Assembly (NCBI GenBank): GCA_900095095.1 | Contig: FMBT01000522.1 | Span: forward strand, 1-64,000 | Direction of reading: 5' to 3' | Length of the DNA: 64,000 bases | From: Fragilariopsis cylindrus CCMP1102 | Lineage: Eukaryota > Bacillariophyta > Bacillariophyceae > Bacillariales > Bacillariaceae | Shown: piece by piece, positions 56,528-64,000 of the stretch | How the letters are laid out: each line of letters starts with the position of its first letter | How positions within the stretch are numbered: the first letter of the stretch is position 1 | The notes under the pieces: model-generated | What the model saw: the letters and a program-made list of their open reading frames with translations, nothing else | Told to the model about the DNA's origin: nothing | The model's database searches: none | Made by a program: the position numbers and the translations under genes

Positions 56528-59195
56528 TTAAAATACTAAATCATCGCCATCACTTTCAACACCACCGTCAACGTCATCACTACCATCCTTAGTATTGCTA
56601 ATGTTTTCGTTTTTGACAGTTGCCATTATTTCATCATGACTCGAAATCATCCCACTACTAATGCATTGTTGCTGTCTCTGCTCTACACCGTTACCGTTAC
56701 CATTATCGTTACAGTTATCTTCGCCATCAATATTTTTCCTGTTGCTGTTGCTGTTCTTGTTCTTCTTCTTGTCGTCATCATCATCATCATCATCCCATTG
56801 TATTGTTCCACCTAATAATTTAACGAATGTATCGATTACAGTTCGATCACATTTATATTTACTTCGAATTAATTTTGATGATAACAATCCATCACCCCCA
56901 CCTGCATTATTACTAGATGATGATATTGTAAGTGGTGGTGGTGGACGTTGTTGTTTCGTTTTTTTCATATCATATATAAATTGTTGTATATCATCATTTG
57001 TTGGATCAGTTGGTATATTATGCATCGTTTGCGGTGTTCGAGCAATATTAATAGTACGAGTATAATAAATACGATCGATTATATCTTGTTTCAATGTATT
57101 ATTCCATCGATTTCTTATTTCGGTATTGGTGCGCTGACTATTGCTATTAGAAAACATAGGATGTTTTGCCACCATTTTCCATTTTTGTTTCAGCCCCTGA
57201 AGATGTATTATACTTTCTAATATACATTTATCTTCCTCAAACGTCCACCTTTTTGATTTTGGTTTTGATTTTGCTGCTTTTGTTGGACTTCTACTACAAC
57301 TAGTACTATTCTTACTCCTATTATTGTCATTGTCATTGTCACTGTCATTGTCGTTGCTGCTGCTGCTGCTTTTATTAGACGAATGATTGTCGTCATCAAC
57401 AACGCTATTGTTATCGTATGGATTTGCATACGGAATATAAGCACCTTGCTTCACATCCTCGTCATCATCACCATCATCGTCCATTATTTCGCTATCATTG
57501 TCATCGTCGTCGTCGTCGTCGTCGTCTATGGCTTCGTCCATGTCGTCGTCATCATCATCGTCATCATCGTCATCGTCGTCATCGTCGTCATTATCATCAT
57601 CATCATCGTCATCGTCATCGTCATCATCATCGTAATTATAATCGTTCCTTGTGAACTGCAAATCTTTTAATCTTGAATTCCAACGATTTTTTACATGTGT
57701 ATTTGTTATAATACCAGGTTTATTTAAACTTTGTACAATCTGTACCCAACTAATAGATGATTCACTTTTTTGCATTTCTTTGACACGTTGTATAATATGC
57801 TCATCTTCTTCTTTGGTCCATTTGGAATTTTTATTTTTATTCTTACGTCGTCTGTACTTCTGTTTTTTTTCCAACAAATTTCGTTGTTGCGCCTTTGCTG
57901 CTACTATCGCCTTCGTTACAACGTTAGTAGTAGTAGTGTTTCCATTACTAGTACCAATAGTAGTTCTAAAATTAGTATTAGTTGTAGCAGCATCGATATT
58001 ATGACCATACCTTAGAAAAGGCACACTAGTACTACTGCTAGCAGTAGCAGCAGGAGTATTAGTATGATACGCAGGATCATCAATATTGGTATGTAATACC
58101 TGTTTTAAATAGAGTGCCATATCCAATCGAGTGGGATTTTTGATTGGTGTTTTAATATTATTATTAATATCATAATCATCATCATTGTTGTTATATCGAT
58201 ATTTTAATATTAATTTTTTTATTTTATTATGCCAACGATTTTTAATACATCGATCCGTATATGTTTTAGTTTTATAATTGTTAATACTACTAGTAGTAGT
58301 AGCATCAGTATCTGTCGCCCTTTTATTTGCTTGTTGTTGTAGCATTGGTATAATATCTTTCCATGATATTCTACCATCCTTATCTCCATACATATAACAA
58401 CCTTGGATGAGTATAATATGTTCTTCGTTCGTCCATTGTTGCATATTAGATTTATATACTCTTGTACTTTGTTGTTGATATTCTGAAAGAGAAGAGTAGG
58501 AATAAGGGAAGAGAGAGAGAGAGAGAGTAAGATGTGAGGATGGACACTGTAGTGAAGAAATAACGAATGGAAATCATAAATCGAATGTGAATCGAATCGA
58601 ATCGAATTGAATCACCAAGATTTTCCTTCCTTCTTCACTTTTTTCAATTTTTTTTTATTGTTGGAAATTAAATATACAAATCTACAATAGAAAACAAAAC
58701 AAAAAAAACCCGGCACGGTACGAAGTACGTATTACGGTACTGTTATCGTGATAACGAACGATAAACATAGAGATTAAAAAACACATTTGTGTATATATTT
58801 CGTATAGGAGTACAGTACTTACCGGGATATTTTGACTTGGCAGCGGCGTAGTCGGAATGCTGTTGCTGTTGTGGCTGTTGTGGCTGTTGCTGTTGCCGAT
58901 AATCAGGATTATTGTGATTAGATGTCATCGTTGTCGTCGTCGTCGTTATTGTATTAGTTGCTGTTGTCGCCATCATCTGTCGCTGTTCCGACTGAACAGT
59001 GTCTGGTTTGGGTTTTTTTATTGATGGCAATAATATCTGCTCTTTATTATTATTAATATTATTATTATGATTACTAATGTTATTATTAATATCGTCCATC
59101 AGTGAAGACAGTTTGGTGGGTTGTTGTTTCGGACACCTAACAACAACTCTTCTTGAACAGTTACTTTTGCTCAGGTATTGAGTATTGGAGGTCAT
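56528..59195 (-). CDS. three-repeat Myb/SANT transcription-factor-like protein, two exons
   Basis: Exon 1 (59195-58823) and exon 2 (58482-56528) join in frame (K-Y-P-E-Y-Q-Q-Q) at GTAAGT and TTTCAG; 775 residues. Three Myb-like repeats are visible: R1 at about residue 138 (W-T-N-E-E-H-I, I-K-N-R-W-H-N-K-I), R2 at about 345 (W-T-K-E-E-D-E-H-I, V-K-N-R-W-N-S-R-L) and R3 at about 537 (W-T-F-E-E-D-K-C-I, I-R-N-R-W-N-N-T-L). They are far apart, separated by Asn-, Ser- and Asp-rich linkers (an Asp run near residue 420), unlike the tight R1R2R3 of c-Myb. Presumably nuclear and DNA-binding, target unknown. Intact. Confidence 0.85.
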
Positions 59196-59667
59196 ACCTA
59201 GCTAGCTAGCAGTAGCATGAAAGATGTGTTTTTTTTTTATTCGCTTCCTGTTTTTTTTTAAATGTGCAAGGTTTTGCTGTTTATTTTAAAAAAAATATAT
59301 ATCCATGATGGTAACTTACGGTAAGTTAGTACACTGCACACGTTTTTGTACGATTTAGCCGTTACATTACTTGGGAACTGTTACTTAAGAACCCCTGATC
59401 ACTTTCTCAAATTGCTTCGGGTACAGTGGAGAATGCCTACAGACTTCTGCGAAAATTGCACATTATATACAGTAGCTTGGGAGTGCTCGAGCTATGATTT
59501 TTGTACAAGTACAAATCGGGTGACTGTACCATCCGCGCAGCCCATAATATGGATCAACCCACGATTCGATTATTTATCTCTAGGGTGCACTTTTCGTTGC
59601 TTGCCAGTAGGAAGCAAAAAGCGTTTATGCATAATATCTAAATCTGTCGTGTTTTATTACAGTAGTA
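59196..59667. other. intergenic, upstream of the Myb gene
   Basis: AT-rich sequence with T8 and A8 runs near 59230-59260. A plus-strand frame at 59346-59687 ends in the MITE and shows no family features; rejected. Confidence 0.4.
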
Positions 59668-60014
59668 CTTCCTCCAGCGAGCGCTAATTGTCGCGCGGGC
59701 TATCGGTTGAATATTAAGACGCGCTAAAGCACGCTATCATTAAAAAACTAAATAATGCCTAGCAAATACTAGTAAAACTATACATCATTCAACTGTGTGC
59801 AACTCTATCAATAAAGAATATTTTTCAAAATTTGAAGGTTCCATCTAGACTATTATTCTACTCAGATTTCATATATCAACATCCTGAAGTTTTATATCTC
59901 CTGCTGAAATTGGCAACCTGATAGACTAAATTAGCATGTGTGAAATGCACGTTAAAAAAATCGCAAAATCTTCAACCGATAGCCCGCGCGACACTTTGCG
60001 CTCGCTGGAGGAAG
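59668..60014. mobile_element. 347-bp MITE with 48-bp inverted ends and TA flanks
   Basis: The left end CTTCCTCCAGCGAGCGCTAA starts at 59668; the inverse of the right end starts CTTCCTCCAGCGAGCGCAAA at 60014. Both continue GTCGCGCGGGCTATCGGTTG, then AA-ATT, so about 48 bases with three mismatches. TA lies outside both ends (59666-59667 and 60015-60016), which fits Tc1/mariner-type elements. The interior is AT-rich without coding capacity. The element lies just downstream of the truncated membrane-protein gene. Confidence 0.75.
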
Positions 60015-60154
60015 TAAGCACTACAGATCATTTTTATTTTACTCACGAATACACTCTCAAACAAAATTATTGACTGATTGATGAATTCAAATATAAGTTG
60101 GCCGTGGAACACTTTTTAAAAATAGTTGTCAGAATGAAAGAGGTTCAAATCTTG

Positions 60155-61032
60155 CTAGATACATTTCAAACAGTACAAGGTTAAACTCGCCCCAACAATA
60201 AATGATCCTTCGAGTGTATTTGCTATGGACGTCCTCCATTGCAAATTTATAATGACCCCGTTAAAGTATACATCGTATACTTGGTTTACATAGCTGCTAT
60301 ACATCACCAGGATATAGAAGTTAAGTGCCAGATCAGGAATGGCTAAGTACACTAGATATAATGTATAGCTACTGTAGTTATTTTTTGATGGTTCTTTTAA
60401 ATGTGCCACCAATGGAACCTGAACAAAGCGATAATCAAGATCGTACATGATAACACTGCAAGTGAACTGAGAATAATTTGGGGATATAACGTTGCATAGA
60501 AAGCAGCGTCTTGGACAAATGATTTCGTTCCCTTGTGTTGTGTTTTGCAGCATTTATAATAAGTACTTCCATCAATATATTTTGGATATTGAAAATCAGA
60601 ACCCATTTCATCATTCTCACAAGAAATGGGACGTAGGCTTGCATAAAAATTAAGTGCATACGCCTCAACATAGCCTAGGTGATTGGGAACACATTCTGTA
60701 CTATTTGAAAAATTAGTTGCTCCGTTGTCGTTGTAATCATCGATTATTGTGTCACAGCATACATATGATTGTATACTTGACAATCCCCCGTTCAATTGGT
60801 TGAAAGTTTTGTTCTTCATCATACGCATATACGGTTGCATACTATCATTACATCCCGTAACGTTATTATCACTGATACTTCTATTCGATTCATCATCAAT
60901 GACGATAGGGATCCGAACAATGTCGTTGTATGGGTTTAATGGCTGGTAGAATGGTGGGTGGGCAGCACGTGAAATAGTGCAACTGCTTAAAATCTTCCGC
61001 ATCGTCACCGTCATCATCATACAATCATTCAT
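60155..61032 (-). pseudogene. receptor-like (7TM-type) membrane protein, truncated, one apparent frameshift
   Basis: The N-terminal 165 residues are extracellular-like with several Cys (C-V-P-N-H-L-G-Y-V-E-A) and N-x-S/T sites. Three probable membrane helices follow: L-Y-P-Q-I-I-L-S-S-L-A-V-L, Y-T-L-Y-L-V-Y-L-A-I-P-D-L-A-L-N-F and G-S-F-I-V-G-A-S-L-T-L. This resembles the start of a diatom GPCR-like family (from memory). The frame breaks at GG 60414-60415: adding one base gives F-R-F-P-L-V-A-H-L-K. The frame then stops at 60155, after the third helix, so the gene is truncated unless an unseen intron continues it; the MITE begins 140 bases further on. Confidence 0.45.
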
Positions 61033-61299
61033 TTCATTCTTCGCATTGATTCATTCTTCGTGCCTTTCTGTTTCGCTTTTCGCCCTTGTTTTTCATTTGA
61101 CCCCTCCCGCGTAGGGTAAGTTAGTGGCTTCGCTGGAACACAGCCATTACTGTAGGATTACATGAACCCCTGTGTGCGCGTACTGATTTCGCTATCACAA
61201 TACAGTAGATGACCACCTGCGTGTGCGTACTAGTACTGGCTTTCGATACAATACCACATTACATCAGCATGACCACATCATGATTTACAAAAAATCGAT
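61033..61299. other. intergenic, divergent start region
   Basis: Upstream of the receptor-like gene. Contains TTTCGCTTTTCGCCC near 61075 and GTGTGCG runs. No element named. Confidence 0.4.
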
Positions 61300-61760
61300 A
61301 AAATTGAAACATATAAGGAAACGTTACGAATTATCATGCTGTCATGATGTGTATTTTAATAACGTGGCTTAAAAGGACTAATTAAGTATGAATGATTTAA
61401 CTCTCACATAAGGAAACGTTACAAATTGCAATTGGTAATGGGTTTTAACACATGACTTAAAAGGACTATTTATGTATAAAAAATGGATCTCACATAAGGA
61501 AACGTTACGAATTGCCCTGTCAGATCCATCTTTTTAACATCGTGGCTTAAAAGGACTAATTAAGTATGAATGGTATGAGTCCTCTCACATAAGGAAACGT
61601 TACGAAATTGCAATTGATAATGGCTTTTAACACTTGACTTAAAAGGACTATTTATGTATATAAAATGGATCTCACATAAGGAAACGTTACGAATTGATTC
61701 ATTTTTTTAACAACGTGGCTGAAAAGGACTATTTGAATGGCGAAACGTTACGATTTGAAT
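61300..61760. repeat. six copies of ATAAGGAAACGTTACGA-type motif with spacers
   Basis: AGGAAACGTTACGA (or close variants such as AGGAAACGTTACAA) stands at about 61316, 61410, 61497, 61591, 61678 and, partly degraded, 61740. Two-thirds of the copies have CTCACATA before them. Between copies a second motif recurs: TTAAAAGGACTAATTAAGTA or TTAAAAGGACTATTTATGTA. The repeat period is about 90 bp. The same core motif is in the 172-bp repeat at 30.7-31.3 kb. Confidence 0.9.
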
Positions 61761-61762
61761 AA

Positions 61763-62091
61763 TGGTTGATTTCAAGTTTATATAAGGATACACGATTTTT
61801 CTTCTTTTTCATTTTTGTATCTTTAAGTACAACATAAAACACCCTACCGATATGTACTACAATCCGTAGGATTTGTACGGTCATGTGGTCAAGACAAGAA
61901 AATGAAAAACAAAAAATCTACTCACATTATACACACAAAAGTAGTGTATTATGGTGTGAATAGTGTGTGTAAAAATGGTAAAAGTTATTTGCAACAATCT
62001 ATCTTCTCACAATTTACAATTCGATCAACACTCGAACACTCTCAAAAAATAAAATAATATTAATAAATCAAATCAACTCAAATCATCAATC
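61763..62091 (+). promoter_or_regulatory. upstream module of the 62.1-kb gene, homologous to 31256-31620
   Basis: The shared blocks TTTATATAAGGATACACG, AAGTACAACATAAAACACC, ACCGATATGTACTACAATCC, AAGAAAATGAAAAACAA, GTAGTGTATT and CAACAATCTATCTTCTCACA occur in the same order as upstream of the Pro-Ser gene. Divergence of about 10-15 percent by eye (not computed). Homology ends about 80 bases before the ATG, which marks the module as leader or promoter sequence. Confidence 0.85.
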
Positions 62092-63171
62092 ATGAAGCTT
62101 TCATTAACCTTCCTTGCTCTCGCTGTTGCCACTGTTCAAGCTGATCTATCCACGAAATGGAATATTGATGAGGTCGTAGCAACTTCAGAGGGAGATTTAT
62201 ACACTTTCACTTATAGTGGCATTGGTGCTGAGATGGCATTAAGTAACATGAGATCTAATATTATAGGCGGTGACTGTGATGGAACTACCTACGCCTCGAA
62301 AGGTTATGGAAACGCAGATGTCAAATTAGTTCCAGTTGACGATCTGACAATTGATTTAGATTCTGGAGTAGCGACTGTTGAAGTTGATTTGAATACTAAA
62401 GCTGCTGCAGAACAAACCGATCTGTGGACTTCAGACGGTACAAATGGAGGAGGTGGTATACTTAAATACTGTCTCCGTTATGGTTTATGGGCTGGTGTTG
62501 GTGCTGGTGTTAATGAAATTAATTTCTCAGAAACTCTTGTTACAGTAACAATTACAATGGAGGGTGGGTTTGAAGTTTCGTCTATTCAAGTAACAGAAAA
62601 GGAGAAAGAAACAAGCAGTCAAGCACAAGCGTACACCGTCAATGCTGCACTATGTGACGGAACAGAAGGTACTGATGGGGTGGCTGGTAATGCCTTCCTA
62701 CAGGGTTCATTAATTTGTGTGAAGGTAACACCATCTAGTGCTGATGTTGAAATTAGTACCATCGCAGGTTTCACATGGACTAACAACAATGATCCAGATG
62801 CCCCTGACCCTAACTTTGTAGCTACCACTCAAGTTGCATTACCTAATGCAGATGGTTTAACATCGTATGATGATGTTGCGGCAGCCGATACATTTTCCAC
62901 TATCCTTTATGCTCAATTTTATGAATCTGGTAATAAAGTTACAGGTTCTGGTACTGCCAATTTAGGTTTCAAAGCCCGTCGTCTTGGTGCAAGTGGTAGT
63001 GAAATGAACGGTCGTGTTCTTCAAGATATTGATGCTGTACAAGAATTTGATATTGTTGCTGATATTGTTAAATCAGATGACAGTCCAACTGCATTACAAA
63101 CTGCTGGTGGTGCAACTGCGTCATTTGTTGTTACTATTGTTGGTCTTGTTGGTGCTGTTCTTCTTGCATAA
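62092..63171 (+). CDS. secreted, probably GPI-anchored surface protein of unknown family
   Basis: 359 residues, single exon, ATG at 62092 in CATCAATCATG. N-terminal signal peptide: M-K-L-S-L-T-F-L-A-L-A-V-A-T-V-Q-A, with cleavage likely after Q-A-D region. The C-terminus is a hydrophobic stretch (F-V-V-T-I-V-G-L-V-G-A-V-L-L-A) directly at the end, preceded by small residues, which suits a GPI signal or a C-terminal membrane anchor. The middle is Thr/Ala/Gly/Asp-rich beta-type sequence with two to four Cys (for example G-D-C-D-G). No domain recognised. Shared upstream module with the Pro-Ser gene implies joint expression. Confidence 0.75.
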   Translation: MKLSLTFLALAVATVQADLSTKWNIDEVVATSEGDLYTFTYSGIGAEMALSNMRSNIIGGDCDGTTYASKGYGNADVKLVPVDDLTIDLDSGVATVEVDLNTKAAAEQTDLWTSDGTNGGGGILKYCLRYGLWAGVGAGVNEINFSETLVTVTITMEGGFEVSSIQVTEKEKETSSQAQAYTVNAALCDGTEGTDGVAGNAFLQGSLICVKVTPSSADVEISTIAGFTWTNNNDPDAPDPNFVATTQVALPNADGLTSYDDVAAADTFSTILYAQFYESGNKVTGSGTANLGFKARRLGASGSEMNGRVLQDIDAVQEFDIVADIVKSDDSPTALQTAGGATASFVVTIVGLVGAVLLA

Positions 63172-64000
63172 TCAAGATACAGGAAACGAAAAAGAAATTA
63201 AGAGGAACGGAAACGAAAAAGAAAGAAAGAGGAACGGAAACGAAAAAAAGGAACGAACTATAATATATATATACATATAATTTGATAATTTAAAACAATG
63301 TTGTTTTGAAGAAAATGGTAGAAAATATCGTAGCTCAATGGATAAATGCATACAGTAATATAGTTGTATGTGTGTGTGTGTTCATTATTCTAGCTAGCTA
63401 CTCTCTATTATAATTTTTTACTCATGATTTAGTCGATTCATTCGAACGCGATGTTTTTTCTTCTTTCAGTGAGGATGTGTAGCGATACTGTATATATTTG
63501 GTGTGTGTGTGTGTGTGTTTCAACTTCCTAGTAATTACGTTAGGCAAATTAGGTAAAATTCCATTCACATATTATTAAAACATAAATTTAAATATAATAT
63601 AAGCTAGCTAGGGCATGCCATTTTAGAGGCATGTCGTAAATATCTTCTTTCAGTGAGTGGATTACTTAGGTGCGCCAATCGTAGCATGTGTGTGTGTCTG
63701 TCTGTGTGCGTGCGTGCTGTACTTTGCTTTACTAGAATAATACAAAGCTGCAGTGGTGGTTTTCTATTCTTTTTTCTTTCTTTAAAAGTTCAACCAATCC
63801 ATATAATTGTCGTATATATTATTATTATGATTTGGTTTTCCTTCGGTAGTGTTGTTGTTGCTGCTTCCTCTTGTTTGTTTCTCATTGCCATTCTGTTGTT
63901 TTTGTTGCTGTTGTTCGTCGTCATTTCCATTTTATTAACACCATCAATTGCCGTAACTTGAGTATTGGTTAAAATCCATTCTTCATCATTATTATTAGAA
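63172..64000. other. 3' flank, no gene seen
   Basis: Starts with a tandem of GAAACGAAAAAGAAA / AAGAGGAACGGAAACG units (about 63182-63260), then AT-rich sequence with (GT)n runs near 63370 and 63500. The open frame 63653-63961 is T/G-rich and without family features. The window ends in AT-rich sequence. Confidence 0.5.
63181..63260. repeat. tandem repeat after the 62.1-kb gene
   Basis: Roughly three imperfect units of GGAACGGAAACGAAAAAGAA follow the stop codon and lie in the presumed 3' UTR. They are not shared with the Pro-Ser gene. Confidence 0.75.

Noticed and set aside
56661-58015. Plus-strand frames opposite the Myb gene (His/Arg- or Ile/Val-rich)
   Set aside because: Shadows of the Asp/Asn-rich codons of the minus-strand gene.
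59346-59687. 113-codon plus-strand frame running into the MITE
   Set aside because: Ends inside the inverted repeat of the MITE and shows no domain.
63325-63345. TAGCTCAATGGATAAATGC-like text, similar to a tRNA D arm
   Set aside because: No anticodon or T arm follows in the expected spacing.

Overview
The window looks like nuclear DNA of a diatom, probably pennate. Three things support this: a gene with two DUF6824-type (L-x-GRG ... HPGNE) domains, a very long Pro-Ser repeat protein of the P-S-x-x-P-S type with cysteine-rich and chitin-binding modules, and a member of a small diatom family (V-R-F-G-T-V ... L-G-T-N-P-A). Introns are short (about 100-350 bases, GT-AG). Coding regions carry long Asn, Gln, Ser, Thr or Asp runs, and gene flanks are rich in microsatellites.

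Layout. 1-9.5 kb: a decayed leucine-rich-repeat gene, a small Cys/His-rich gene (3505-4014), a DNA polymerase delta subunit 3 (POLD3)-like gene (6499-4723, minus), a small diatom-family gene (7022-7642) and a decayed stretch (7.6-9.4 kb). 9.5-23.2 kb: an aldo/keto reductase, the double-DUF6824 gene (15664-10966, minus), a PLP-dependent ornithine/diaminopimelate-type decarboxylase (18704-17034, minus) and a PH-like/coiled-coil/J-domain gene (19851-23161). 23.2-31.6 kb: a transposon-rich stretch without intact genes, holding a piggyBac-like relic split by a TTAA-flanked element, LTR-like sequences, a TTA-flanked MITE and a 172-bp tandem repeat. 31.7-38 kb: a giant membrane-anchored Pro-Ser repeat protein with K/G/S/Y/W-rich, Lys/Ser-rich and CBM14-like parts, a candidate cell-wall protein. 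38-47.7 kb: a five-exon gene for a very large protein with possible propeller, helical and LamG-like regions. 50-59 kb: a CCCH zinc-finger gene, a CS-domain gene, an ankyrin-MYND gene and a three-repeat Myb gene. 59-64 kb: a TA-flanked MITE, a truncated receptor-like membrane gene, and a secreted/GPI-like protein whose upstream region is homologous to that of the Pro-Ser repeat gene.

Two points stand out. First, the 31.7-kb and 62.1-kb surface-protein genes share a diverged upstream module of several hundred bases plus repeats of AGGAAACGTTACGA, which suggests co-regulation. Second, seven otherwise well-preserved genes are broken only by isolated small indels, mostly one base and mostly in homopolymers. 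Each gene returns to a multiple of three when the predicted bases are corrected. Assembly error is the simplest explanation, so these genes are annotated as whole genes with the break positions given. All calls come from reading the sequence; no database search was run.
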